DNA from: Halomonas sp. Bachu 37
Lineage (GTDB): Bacteria > Pseudomonadota > Gammaproteobacteria > Pseudomonadales > Halomonadaceae
Assembly (NCBI RefSeq): GCF_039691755.1
Contig: NZ_CP137552.1
Location: 1,860,001 to 1,924,000 of the forward strand
Reading direction: 5' to 3'
Length of the DNA stretch: 64,000 nt
A program made the translations under genes and the position numbers. This document shows positions 56,190 through 64,000 of the stretch, piece after piece (position 1 is the first letter of the stretch; every line of letters starts with the position of its first letter). The notes under the pieces were generated by a model. It saw only the letters and a list, made by a program, of their open reading frames with translations. It searched no databases and was not told where the DNA came from.

Positions 56190-57737
56190 TCATAGTTGGA
56201 ATAACGGAAACAGCCCGAACCACAGCACATAGACCAGCGAGACGATCATCAGACCATCCACTCGCGCTGAAACCTGAGTGCCTGCCGCTCGCTTCGAGCG
56301 TCCAAGTTCGCGATATAACCAGGCGCTGAGTACAGCGGCATGAGGCACCACGACGTAACCGATGCCGGCAAAAGCGCCACCGGCGACTTCCAGCCATTGC
56401 CAGACAACGGCGACAATGGCGGAAGCCAGCGTGAAGCCGAGTGCCACTTTCAACGCTCCTTCCCTTCCCAGCCTTACCGCCAGGGTACGCTTGCCCGCCG
56501 CCGCATCGGCTTCGAGGTCGGGCAGCCCCGAAAGCGTGATCGAAGGAGGGATCGCCAGCATCAACGGCAAGCTCAGAAGCCATGGCGTCAGCGCGTACCA
56601 GGCGCCACCGAAAAATACATAGCCGCACAGCAACACGCCGATGCTGTGGGTCAGGGCGACGTCCAGCTCGCCCAGCCCGCGATAACTGAGCTTCAAGGGT
56701 GGAGCGGTATAGCCCAGCGCCAACACCGCAAGCACCGCCAGCACTGCGACTACGCTCACGGCAGACCCCGGCGTCAGCATCAACAACCAAGCCACACTAG
56801 CCACCAGACCCAGCAGCGCGACGGCGATTCCACCTTTTACCGCACGCACGCTCAACAGCCCTTCCACCAGCACCCGTGAGCCGCCGGTGAAGGTACTGTA
56901 GAAACGATTGCGCCGGTCGCTGCCCAGGTCGACCACCTCGTTGGTAAACACCGTCGCCGCTTCCAGCAGAAACAGACACAGATAACCAACCCAGAACAGC
57001 AATGTGCTGAATACATTGGTATTCGATACAGAAATGCTCGGGGCAGCAGCAAGCGCGCCTATGCTGTACGCCACCCAGGTCATGGGATAAAACTGCAACC
57101 GCAGCGCCTTGAGCCAGGCCCCGGCCTTGTGCCGCAGCCATTCTGCGGTGGTGATTCGGCCCCGCTCCAACTGGCGACCCTGGTACTTGGTGCGAGACAA
57201 CCAAGTCTGGCGCTGCTTGGGCGAAGACTCCTTGACCGAACCGCACACCATCGAGCGTACCGGATGCATGCCGCAGAACCCCAGCGTGGCCCGAGCCAGG
57301 GCGTTGCGGCCCGGCTCGCGGTAGATCAATCGATGGATAAGCGGTGGCGTGTCCATGGTGGTGATCAACTGGGCCGAGCGCCCCTTGAGCAGCCCTTCGT
57401 AGCCGATACCGCCTTCGCAGGTGTTGAAGGTCACGCCCGGCAACAGAATACGATCCAGAAACCCCTTGAGCAGCGCGGGCGGGCCGCCCCACCACGTGGG
57501 ATAGACCAGTACCAGGTGATCCGCCCACAGCAGCCACTCCAGCGCTTGCTGTAGATCGGCCTCCAGCGGCTGCTGGTTGGGGGACGGCGGGTGAACGTCG
57601 GGATCGAACTTCAGATCGACAAGGTCCAGGCGACGCAGCTCCACACCCGCCGCCTGGGCGCCTTCGCTATAGGCGTCGGCCAAGGCACCGCACAAACTTT
57701 CCCGGCGTGGGTGGCCGAGGATCAACAGGACATTCAT
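56190..57737 (-). CDS. fusion of flavodoxin-fold NAD(P)H:quinone oxidoreductase and UbiA prenyltransferase
   Basis: A 515-residue protein. Residues 1-195 form an NQO/MdaB-like flavodoxin fold (MNVLLILGHPRRESLCGALA, then VYPTWWGGPPALLKGFLDRILLPG at 78-101). Residues 205-515 form a membrane UbiA domain with about eight helices. It has two aspartate motifs: NEVVDLGSD (266-274) and DLEAD (407-411). The first carries Glu where NDxxD has Asp. The order suggests a soluble quinone reductase feeding a membrane aryl or isoprenoid transferase. A COQ10-like gene is divergent 136 bp away. Product unknown. Confidence 0.85.
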   Translation of the reverse strand: MNVLLILGHPRRESLCGALADAYSEGAQAAGVELRRLDLVDLKFDPDVHPPSPNQQPLEADLQQALEWLLWADHLVLVYPTWWGGPPALLKGFLDRILLPGVTFNTCEGGIGYEGLLKGRSAQLITTMDTPPLIHRLIYREPGRNALARATLGFCGMHPVRSMVCGSVKESSPKQRQTWLSRTKYQGRQLERGRITTAEWLRHKAGAWLKALRLQFYPMTWVAYSIGALAAAPSISVSNTNVFSTLLFWVGYLCLFLLEAATVFTNEVVDLGSDRRNRFYSTFTGGSRVLVEGLLSVRAVKGGIAVALLGLVASVAWLLMLTPGSAVSVVAVLAVLAVLALGYTAPPLKLSYRGLGELDVALTHSIGVLLCGYVFFGGAWYALTPWLLSLPLMLAIPPSITLSGLPDLEADAAAGKRTLAVRLGREGALKVALGFTLASAIVAVVWQWLEVAGGAFAGIGYVVVPHAAVLSAWLYRELGRSKRAAGTQVSARVDGLMIVSLVYVLWFGLFPLFQL

Positions 57738-57873
57738 GGGTTTTCGGCTCCCTGGCGTCTTGTGCTTCCCTTCTCCATTTGCCTCATGCCATTCTCCATG
57801 AACCTATTCTCAATGACTCCTGTGCCATTCCTTCGGAGCCCAATTGAGAAGCCAACCGGCGAGGCGATGTGCC

Positions 57874-58305
57874 ATGCCCACTCTGCAACATAGCGCCGAT
57901 ATCAGAGCCGAACGTGAAGCGGTCTTCGCCCTGGTGAGCCGTGTGGAGGAGTTCGTGGATTACAGCGACTTCATAGACACCATAGTTCGCCTCGATGATG
58001 CTCGCTACCTGTGGCGGGTCCGTATCGCCGGAGTGCCGCTGCGCTTTGATATCGTCATCACCCAATCCTGCGCGCCGGAGAGCTTCGCCTGGCGTTCGGT
58101 CAGCGGTGTTTCCGCCTGGGGCCATTTTCATTTCGCCCCGCTCCAGGGCGGCACACGCATTCATCTAAGCCTGAATTACCGGCTCGACAACCGTCTTCTC
58201 GAACGCACCGTGCAGCTTGCCGCCAAGCCCATGCTGCGCAGGCTCAGTCGCGACATCATCGCGCAGCTGGAGTGCCGCTTGGCCAATTCGCCGAAGGCGG
58301 ACTAA
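57874..58305 (+). CDS. SRPBCC/COQ10-like lipid-binding protein
   Basis: A 143-residue protein of the START-like polyketide cyclase family. The N-terminal pattern HSADIRAEREAVFALVSRVEEFVDYSDFID matches COQ10/RatA proteins, which hold hydrophobic ligands such as quinones. The start at 57874 has GAGG nine bases upstream. No RatB gene follows, so the toxin role of RatA is unlikely. Divergent position beside the NQO-UbiA fusion suggests a shared prenyl-quinone role. Confidence 0.8.
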   Translation: MPTLQHSADIRAEREAVFALVSRVEEFVDYSDFIDTIVRLDDARYLWRVRIAGVPLRFDIVITQSCAPESFAWRSVSGVSAWGHFHFAPLQGGTRIHLSLNYRLDNRLLERTVQLAAKPMLRRLSRDIIAQLECRLANSPKAD

Positions 58306-58349
58306 GGTAGGGAGATCAGTCATGATTTCACTAGAGGGAGGACGCGACA

Positions 58350-58538
58350 ATGCCGGCAAAATCCAAGGCACAGCAGATGGCCGCAGGTGCGGCGCTATCA
58401 GCCAAGCGCGGCGAGACCAAAGTGAGTGAACTGGAAGGCGCTGCCAAATCCATGTACGAATCCATGGACGAGGACGAGCTGGAAAAGATGGCCTCGGCCC
58501 AACGCAAGGGCAAGCCGGAACACGATAACAATTCGTGA
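58350..58538 (+). CDS. DUF3008 family small protein
   Basis: A 62-residue charged protein, MPAKSKAQQMAAGAALSAKRGE at the N-terminus, matching DUF3008, with a GAGGGAGGA Shine-Dalgarno upstream. Lysine-rich start, glutamate/aspartate-rich middle (SMDEDELEKMASAQRKGKP), no membrane segment. Function unknown. Probably co-transcribed with the COQ10-like gene 44 bp upstream. Confidence 0.85.
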   Translation: MPAKSKAQQMAAGAALSAKRGETKVSELEGAAKSMYESMDEDELEKMASAQRKGKPEHDNNS

Positions 58539-58573
58539 GCGTTTCCGCATACGGCCAATCGTGGCCCTGCCCC

Positions 58574-58625
58574 CATGTATTAAAAACATGTATTAAAAAC
58601 GTGTATTAAAACCGTGTCTGAAAAA
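58574..58625 (+). repeat. 13-bp tandem repeat, four copies
   Basis: CATGTATTAAAAA occurs twice exactly, then CGTGTATTAAAAC and CGTGTCTGAAAAA, head to tail. It lies between the DUF3008 gene and the terminator. Confidence 0.9.
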
Positions 58626-58635
58626 CACAGTATCA

Positions 58636-58666
58636 AAAAAGCCGCCCTCACCGAGGACGGCTTTTT
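58636..58666. terminator. bidirectional intrinsic terminator
   Basis: AAAAAGCCGCCCTC and GAGGACGGCTTTTT pair over 14 bases with one C-A mismatch on the plus strand (a U-G wobble on the minus strand) around an ACC loop. T-runs lie on both sides. It serves the DUF3008 gene and the convergent lipoprotein gene. Confidence 0.9.
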
Positions 58667-58685
58667 CACTTTCTTGCGAATCCTT

Positions 58686-58955
58686 TCACTTGCAGGGCAC
58701 GACCTTGCGCATGGTGTCCTTGGCCCAGAGCATCTGCCCATCGGGCGTTTTGCCATGCTCATTCCAGCGTTCGGTGGTCTCCACGCAGAACGAACCGGCA
58801 TCGTCGATACGTACTTCGGGGTTGGCGGGGCGTTCACCACCAATCCTCAGGATGTCGGGATTTTCCGTCGTGTAACGCGGGGCGATAGTAGTACCGGCAC
58901 AGCCAGCGGCAAGAGCGGCCACCAGCAGAATGGGTAAACAGCGGCGCAAAGGCAT
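58686..58955 (-). CDS. small predicted lipoprotein
   Basis: An 89-residue protein. The start at 58955 gives MPLRRCLPILLVAALAAGC with the lipobox AAGC and lipidated C19; an upstream start at 59021 would bury the signal peptide. The mature part has two cysteines (SFCVE and VVPCK) that may form a disulfide. The residue after the lipidated Cys is Ala, consistent with sorting to the outer membrane. Function unknown. Confidence 0.82.
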   Translation of the reverse strand: MPLRRCLPILLVAALAAGCAGTTIAPRYTTENPDILRIGGERPANPEVRIDDAGSFCVETTERWNEHGKTPDGQMLWAKDTMRKVVPCK

Positions 58956-59066
58956 GTTCACGAACCCTCGAGATAATCGGTTGACGTTCCGGCAGATGTT
59001 GCCGGTAGCGCTAAATAGCACTGGCGCCGCAACCGAGTCAATATTTTTCGACCACAGTTTATCCTG

Positions 59067-59678
59067 TTAACCAGCTACACCATTGAAAGCAAGATGAAAA
59101 GCAATCGCCGCCATCATCAAGCCGATCACACCATCGATCGTGCGCCAGGCCCACGGACGCGAAAGCCAAGGGGAAAGCGCCGATCCTCCCCAGGCCAATA
59201 AGCTGAACCAGAGGATGGACGCCGTACCGGCACCGGCAACGAAGACCCCAGCACTCTCCTGTTGGGCACCGATCGACGGGATCAACAGCAAGGTGTCGAG
59301 ATAGACCTGGGGGTTGAGTACCGTAACGGCCAGGGTGGCAAGCAGCACCTGTTTCAGGCTGCGCTCCCCGGAGGCCGATAACGCCAGTCCCTGCCTGCCC
59401 GAGAGAGCCCGAAAAAGGGCCTGACCCGCCAACCAGCCAAGAAACGCCACACCCACCCAGCGCAACACTTCCATGGCGCTGGGAAAGGTCAGCAGCAGCG
59501 CCCCGACGCCGAACATGCCTGCGGTGAGCAGCAGCAAGTCGCTACTCATGCAAAGGCCAGCCGACCACCAATGATATTCACGGCGAACCGCCAGGCCCAA
59601 CACATAAGCATTCTGCGCGCCGATGGCCACGATGATCCCGCCGCACACCAGCAGCCCGGTAAGATAACTTTCCAGCAT
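59067..59678 (-). CDS. argO: arginine/lysine exporter ArgO
   Basis: A 203-residue LysE-family exporter with six hydrophobic segments. GGIIVAIGAQNAYVLGLAVRREY and TLAVTVLNPQVYLDTLLLIPSIG match ArgO/LysE. It is divergent from argP, its usual activator, with 146 bp between them. It would vent excess arginine, complementing catabolism by the AST operon. Confidence 0.92.
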   Translation of the reverse strand: MLESYLTGLLVCGGIIVAIGAQNAYVLGLAVRREYHWWSAGLCMSSDLLLLTAGMFGVGALLLTFPSAMEVLRWVGVAFLGWLAGQALFRALSGRQGLALSASGERSLKQVLLATLAVTVLNPQVYLDTLLLIPSIGAQQESAGVFVAGAGTASILWFSLLAWGGSALSPWLSRPWAWRTIDGVIGLMMAAIAFHLAFNGVAG

Positions 59679-59763
59679 GTTCGTATCCCTTCGCTCTTGT
59701 CCCGGTCCCGGCGCAAATGATCTGCAGGACCCTGGGTGTTATGGCGGCAAGCATAACGACAAG

Positions 59764-59817
59764 CCGTTATACTGAAAAATCATCCTGCTAATGACACATC
59801 AGTTTTTCTTATAACGG
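59764..59817. promoter_or_regulatory. argO-argP intergenic region with inverted repeat
   Basis: CCGTTAT (59764-59770) and ATAACGG (59811-59817) are inverted copies 40 bases apart within the divergent promoter, bracketing AT-rich sequence. This suits a LysR protein that bends DNA between two sites. No single T-N11-A site stands out. Confidence 0.4.
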
Positions 59818-59824
59818 AAATCCC

Positions 59825-60694
59825 ATGCTGGACTACAAATTGCTCGAAGCCCTGGCCACGGTTATCGAGTGCGACGGTTTCGAGCGCGCCGGAGACGCCT
59901 TGGGGCTTTCCCAGTCGGCGGTTTCCCAGCGTATCAAGGCCCTGGAGATCCGCCTGGGTCAACCGGTATTGCTACGCCACCCTCACCTGCAGCCGACACC
60001 GGCGGGCCGCCGGCTGCTCAACCACTATCAGCAGGTGCAACTGCTCGAACGCGACCTGCGCGGTACGCTCCCCACCCTGGAAGAAGCCGCACCACGCCTG
60101 CGTATCGCGCTTAACGCCGATAGTCTGGTGACCTGGTGGGCCGATACGGTCGGCCAGTTTTGCCAAGCCGAGGGGTTATTGCTGGATCTAGTGATCGAGG
60201 ATCAAGACGTCGGCTTGAAGCGCCTGCGCGACGGCGATGTCGCAGCCTGCCTGTGCGCCAGCGCCCAACCCATCGCCGGAGCGCGCTGCGTTCCTCTGGG
60301 CAAGATGCTCTATCACCCCTTCGCCACGCCCGACTATATCGAGCAGTACTTTTCTCACGGGCTGAAGGCAGACGCCTTTCGCCACGCCCCGGCCATCGTC
60401 TTCGGCCCCCACGACCGGCTCCAGCACCGCTTTCTGGAACAGTACGGTTACCATGGCACTTTCCCCTACCATCTCTGTCCCTCCTCCGAGGGGTTCGTCA
60501 GATTGGCAACCGCCGGCATGGGATATGGCATGATGCCGTGGATGCAGGTAGCGCCGTGGGTGGAACAGGGGCTACTTGCCAGCCTCGCCCCGCAACAGCC
60601 TCTCGAAGTTCCGCTTTACTGGCATTTCTGGCGCCATAGTGGCCAGGCCCTGGATCGCTTGACCCAGATAATCGGCAATGTGCGCCTGCAATAA
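59825..60694 (+). CDS. argP: LysR-family regulator ArgP
   Basis: A 289-residue activator. The N-terminus MLDYKLLEALATVIECDGFERAGDALGLSQSAVSQRIKALEIRLGQPVLLR is characteristic of ArgP (IciA), which senses arginine and lysine and drives argO. The effector domain includes NADSLVTWW, as in ArgP. The pairing with divergent argO is conserved. Confidence 0.93.
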   Translation: MLDYKLLEALATVIECDGFERAGDALGLSQSAVSQRIKALEIRLGQPVLLRHPHLQPTPAGRRLLNHYQQVQLLERDLRGTLPTLEEAAPRLRIALNADSLVTWWADTVGQFCQAEGLLLDLVIEDQDVGLKRLRDGDVAACLCASAQPIAGARCVPLGKMLYHPFATPDYIEQYFSHGLKADAFRHAPAIVFGPHDRLQHRFLEQYGYHGTFPYHLCPSSEGFVRLATAGMGYGMMPWMQVAPWVEQGLLASLAPQQPLEVPLYWHFWRHSGQALDRLTQIIGNVRLQ

Positions 60695-60851
60695 ATCGAA
60701 TCGAGAACGAATAAAAATATTTTTTAATCAATCACATAACTTAAAATCTACAAGCTTGAACAGCCATGATCGCTCTATTCGGGAAATAATGCTGCAGCGC
60801 AACAAAACAGGTCTATACTGGGGGGAGCGTCCCTACAGGAGGACCTAAACC

Positions 60852-60995
60852 ATGGATACCAATTCAACACCCATCACAGCACCAACCACTACTCCTCTGG
60901 CCTATCCCTTCGATAGTGAAGTCATGGAGTTCTGGGCACAGCAAGCCTATTGGCATCTTGTCGCTCACGACGCCCTCGTCATGCATCTGCGGTGA
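60852..60995 (+). CDS. 47-residue small protein
   Basis: ATG at 60852, stop TGA at 60993-60995, with a strong AGGAGG nine bases upstream. The protein is Thr/Pro-rich at first (MDTNSTPITAPTTTP), then an aromatic, amphipathic stretch, FWAQQAYWHLVAHDALVMH. A TATACT at 60814-60819 could be a -10 box. A terminator follows at 61034. Promoter, ribosome site and terminator together support a real gene. No function can be given. Confidence 0.65.
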   Translation: MDTNSTPITAPTTTPLAYPFDSEVMEFWAQQAYWHLVAHDALVMHLR

Positions 60996-61033
60996 ATTTC
61001 GGCTGACCGGTCGAGTTTACCCAGCACTACCCT

Positions 61034-61062
61034 CCGCCCGGCCTGGATTGCCGGGCGGCTTT
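61034..61062. terminator. intrinsic terminator
   Basis: CCGCCCGGC and GCCGGGCGG form a 9-bp stem around a 7-base loop (61034-61058), followed by CTTTA. It lies between the 47-residue gene and the convergent speG stop. Confidence 0.8.
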
Positions 61063-61579
61063 ATAATGCGCCGAGATACGTCTCCTGCAGGATGTACATG
61101 CGCTTCACATCGCGGTACTTGCCGTTAATGAAGAACTCCTGCACCAGATGACCTTCCTCGATAAACCCCGTTTGCCTATACAGATGAATCGCCTTGACGT
61201 TTTCCACGGCGACGATCAGAAAAATCTTATGTAAATTGAGGATCGTGAACGAGTAATGCAGTGCCTGGTGAACCAACTCCCGGGCGAAACCCCGCCCCTG
61301 ATATTGCGGCGTCACGATGATCTGGAACTCCGCACTACGGTGGATATAGTCGATCTCGATCAGCTCCACCAGACCGATCGGCTCTCCCGTACTGCTTTCC
61401 GCCACGAATCGCCTTTCGGCATTGTCGTGAATATGCTTGTTATAGAGTTCTTCCAGTTCGTCGAATGATTCGTACGGCTCCTCGAACCAGTACGACATGA
61501 TGCTCTGGTTGTTATTCAATTCATGCACGAAGCGAAGGTCGTTGCGCTCCAGGGCCCTGAGCTTCAGATCCGTTTTCAT
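61061..61579 (-). CDS. speG: spermidine N1-acetyltransferase
   Basis: GNAT enzyme of 172 residues that acetylates spermidine and relieves polyamine toxicity. It shares with E. coli SpeG the stretches YWFEEPYESFDELEELYNKHIHD and ERRFVAESSTGEPIGLVELIEIDYIHRSAEFQI. The acetyl-CoA loop is QYQGRGFA and the end VQEFFINGKYRDVKRMYILQ. The gene is noticeably less GC-rich than its neighbours. A single-gene unit, divergent from ligD. Confidence 0.95.
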   Translation of the reverse strand: MKTDLKLRALERNDLRFVHELNNNQSIMSYWFEEPYESFDELEELYNKHIHDNAERRFVAESSTGEPIGLVELIEIDYIHRSAEFQIIVTPQYQGRGFARELVHQALHYSFTILNLHKIFLIVAVENVKAIHLYRQTGFIEEGHLVQEFFINGKYRDVKRMYILQETYLGAL

Positions 61580-61760
61580 GCGCGCTCCTATCGATTCCTT
61601 TCAAACATTTATTCCATATCAAGCGACTGTTGTCAGGCAGATTCGTACCTTGCTGTTCCGGTCTCCTTCCCGCTCTCCTCCCGTAACCGAAGTTTGGCGT
61701 CGCTGCCTGGCTTGACTAGGCTGAGAAAATGGCAGGCATACCAGGCTCAAGGAATCGACG

Positions 61761-64000
61761 ATGGAGAAGCTCAAGGAGTATCAGCGCAAGCGCAACTTCG
61801 ACACGACTCGCGAGCCCGCCGGAAAACTCCATGGCGACGTCACTGCCGGGCGCCTGTATGTCATGCACAAGCATGCCGCCAGCCACGACCATTTCGACCT
61901 GCGCCTGGAGCAGGACGGCGTACTGCGCAGTTGGGCGCTGCCCAAGGGGCCGAGCCTTGAGCCCGGTGAAAAACGCCTGGCTGTTCATGTCGAGGACCAT
62001 CCGCTGGAATACGGTGATTTCGAGGGTGTCATTCCCGAGAAATCCTATGGCGGCGGTACCTCCATGATCTGGGATCGTGGCGAGTGGCAACTCAACGGCA
62101 AGCAGAAACAGGATCGCATCGACTTCACTCTCGACGGTGAAAAGCTCAAGGGGCGCTGGACGCTCACCCGCATGCACGGCAGCAAGGAGAAGGACGACAA
62201 GCAGTGGCTGCTGATCAAGCGCAGCGACGAATCCAGCCGCCGATCTTCGGTAAGCGTGGATGACGACCGCAGTGTCGTCAGCGGGCGCAGCATGGCGGAG
62301 ATCGCCGCGGATCGCGACAATGTATGGACCAGCGAAGGCGCCACCGCCACGCCCTCCTTGCCCGAGGTTGCCTCGCTGAAAGGCGCCGATAAGGCCGCTC
62401 TGCCCCGGCAACCCCAACCGCAGCTCGCCACTCTGGGCCGTGAAACGCCGGACACCGGCGAGTGGATACACGAAGTGAAGCTCGATGGCTACCGGGTCAT
62501 GGCCCGGCTCGAAAAGGGCAAGGTGCAGTTGATTACCCGCAACGGCAAGGACTGGACGCATCGTTTCCCCAAACTCGCCGAGCGCCTGGCCCAACTACCG
62601 GTGGAGTCCGCCCTGCTCGACGGCGAAATCGTGGCCTTGGCCAAGGATGGCATCAGCAGTTTTCGCAAGCTTCAGGAAGCCCTCAGCGCTTCACGCACCA
62701 ACGCCTTGGTCTATCAGGTATTCGATCTCCCCTACCTGCAAGGCTACGACTTGAAGCGGGTCCCCCTTACCGAGCGCAAGCAAGCCCTGTCACAACTTCT
62801 CGCAGCGAGTGGCTTACGCGGCGATGGCCAGGTGCGCTACTCCGATCATCTGGATGCCCAGGGTCCCGCCTTCTTCGACCAGGCTTGCCGCCTGGGGCTC
62901 GAAGGCATTATCAGCAAGCGCGCCGACAGCCGCTATCAGGAGAAACGCAGCAAGGATTGGTTGAAGATCAAGTGCGCCAGTCACGAGGAATTCGTGCTCG
63001 GCGGCTATACCGACCCCAGCGGCTCGCGCAGCGGCTTCGGCTCCCTGTTGATGGGCGCGTTCGATGCCGACGGCGAACTCGAGTATGCCGGACGCGTGGG
63101 TACCGGCTTCAGTCACCGCCAGCTGGAAAGCCTGAGCGCCACACTCGAGGCGCTGGAAACGTCGCGCTCGCCTTTCAACGGGCCGGTACCAGATGCGCGC
63201 GCCACCCACTGGGTGCGGCCCGAGCTAGTCATCGAGGTGGAGTTCACCGAACGCACCCGCGACGGCCGCTTGCGCCACCCGACGTTTCGCGGCCTGCGCG
63301 AGGATCGCAACCCGGAGGAGATTCGCATGACCCCGACCAAGGCCGCGCCTGTCGAGACGGCATCATCTAGTTCCGCCAAGCCGTCGACTTCCCGGCGAAC
63401 CAAGAGCGGCGAGGCGCAGGTCGCGGGAATGCGCCTGACCCATCCCGAGCGCGTCCTGTTTCCCGAGCAGGGTGTGACCAAGCTCGACCTGGCGCGTTTC
63501 TACGAGAGCATCCATGAATGGGTGCTGCCGCAACTCGCGAGGCGCCCTCTCTCGCTGGTGCGCTGCCCCCAGGGACGCACCGACGAGTGCTTTTTCCAGA
63601 AGCACCCGCGTGTCGCCATTCCCGCTTCCGTACCCCGGGTGGAGATCGCCGAGAAGGAGAACCGCACCAGCGAGTACGTCTATGTCGAGACGGCGGCAGA
63701 CCTGGTCGGCCTGGTCCAGGCCGGCGCATTGGAGATCCACCCCTGGGGTAGCCGCATCGACGATATCGAGCATCCCGACATTCTGGTATTCGACCTCGAC
63801 CCCTCGCCCGGGGTGGGCTGGAAGGAGATCCTGCGTGTCGCCCGGACGCTGCACGAACGCCTGGAATCGCTGGAGCTGACGAGTTTCGTGCGCACCACCG
63901 GCGGCAAGGGCCTGCACCTGGTGGTGCCGCTGGAGCCCAAAGCCGACTGGGACCAGGCCAAGGCGTTCTCCAAGGCGGTGGCGCAGCAGCACGCCGAGGC
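61761..64000 (+). CDS. ligD: ATP-dependent DNA ligase D (LigD), C-terminus cut by window
   Basis: Multidomain enzyme of bacterial non-homologous end joining. The frame opens with ATG at 61761 (AAGGA upstream) and continues 746 codons to the right edge. Domains in order are a 3'-phosphoesterase (about 25-155, HKHAASHDHFDLRLEQDG), a ligase with adenylated K240 in EVKLDGYR and an OB fold up to about 525, and an archaeo-eukaryotic primase-like polymerase from 555 with metal ligands D678 and D680 in LVFDLDPSPGVGW. No ku gene lies in the window; it may follow beyond the edge. Confidence 0.96.
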   Translation, partial: MEKLKEYQRKRNFDTTREPAGKLHGDVTAGRLYVMHKHAASHDHFDLRLEQDGVLRSWALPKGPSLEPGEKRLAVHVEDHPLEYGDFEGVIPEKSYGGGTSMIWDRGEWQLNGKQKQDRIDFTLDGEKLKGRWTLTRMHGSKEKDDKQWLLIKRSDESSRRSSVSVDDDRSVVSGRSMAEIAADRDNVWTSEGATATPSLPEVASLKGADKAALPRQPQPQLATLGRETPDTGEWIHEVKLDGYRVMARLEKGKVQLITRNGKDWTHRFPKLAERLAQLPVESALLDGEIVALAKDGISSFRKLQEALSASRTNALVYQVFDLPYLQGYDLKRVPLTERKQALSQLLAASGLRGDGQVRYSDHLDAQGPAFFDQACRLGLEGIISKRADSRYQEKRSKDWLKIKCASHEEFVLGGYTDPSGSRSGFGSLLMGAFDADGELEYAGRVGTGFSHRQLESLSATLEALETSRSPFNGPVPDARATHWVRPELVIEVEFTERTRDGRLRHPTFRGLREDRNPEEIRMTPTKAAPVETASSSSAKPSTSRRTKSGEAQVAGMRLTHPERVLFPEQGVTKLDLARFYESIHEWVLPQLARRPLSLVRCPQGRTDECFFQKHPRVAIPASVPRVEIAEKENRTSEYVYVETAADLVGLVQAGALEIHPWGSRIDDIEHPDILVFDLDPSPGVGWKEILRVARTLHERLESLELTSFVRTTGGKGLHLVVPLEPKADWDQAKAFSKAVAQQHAE

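Noticed and set aside
57874..58305. RatA toxin of a RatAB toxin-antitoxin pair
   Set aside because: The next gene is DUF3008, not RatB, and there is no ssrA-smpB context. A lipid-binding COQ10-like role fits better.

Overview
The window is chromosomal DNA from a GC-rich, aerobic gammaproteobacterium. It looks like a member of the Halomonadaceae, such as Halomonas. The indicators are a two-subunit (AruF/AruG) arginine succinyltransferase pathway led by an AraC-type ArgR, FabV, a KatE-type catalase, a TRAP transporter, a RIO kinase and acidic proteins. The assignment rests on gene content and protein style only; no rRNA or tRNA gene was seen. No insertion sequence, phage gene or CRISPR array was found.

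Left part (1-18.6 kb), exopolysaccharide export. All genes are on the minus strand. A long operon reads leftwards from wza (14817): wza, wzc, an ABC exporter, a Wzy/WaaL-like membrane protein, a WbpM/CapD-type dehydratase, a ParB/Srx-like protein, an NDK-like plus kinase-like fusion, a UDP-glucuronate 4-epimerase, ugd, a phosphoribosyltransferase-HAD fusion and a polyprenyl-phosphate sugar transferase cut by the window edge. A perfect RfaH 'ops' element inside a JUMPstart-like sequence lies 28 bp before wza. This suggests that the whole >14 kb unit is controlled by RfaH antitermination. A second short minus-strand unit (18608 to 15469) carries another sugar transferase, a Wzy/WaaL-like protein, ElyC and the Wzb phosphatase. 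No conventional glycosyltransferase or Wzx flippase is present in this part of the locus.

Middle part (18.8-34.3 kb), transport and envelope. This holds an SSS-family symporter under a TPP riboswitch, an AhpD-like protein, an unknown conserved protein, mmsA with a divergent LysR regulator, a TRAP transporter (DctPQM), a DUF3581 protein, a large AsmA-like envelope protein, a TRIC-type channel and a membrane diguanylate cyclase.

Arginine block (34.3-41.6 kb). argR, astC, aruF, aruG, astD and astB read leftwards as an operon for the arginine succinyltransferase pathway. Arginine returns at 59-60.7 kb with the divergent exporter/regulator pair argO and argP.

Right part (41.8-64 kb), mixed housekeeping and stress genes. 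These are fabV, glutathione peroxidase, a LysE exporter, yeeN, a zinc-less MDR oxidoreductase, an MsbA-like ABC exporter, a RIO kinase, dbpA, ybaK and katE with an OxyR-like site. They are followed by a creatinase-like M24 protein without metal ligands, an unusual NQO-UbiA fusion beside a COQ10-like protein, small proteins including an unlisted 47-residue one, speG, and a LigD ligase running off the right edge.

Most worth following are the EPS-embedded trio of odd nucleotide-handling proteins (PRTase-dead HAD, NDK-kinase fusion, ParB/Srx-like), the ops element, the TPP riboswitch whose core doubles as the Shine-Dalgarno, the NQO-UbiA fusion, and the recurring short tandem repeats between genes.
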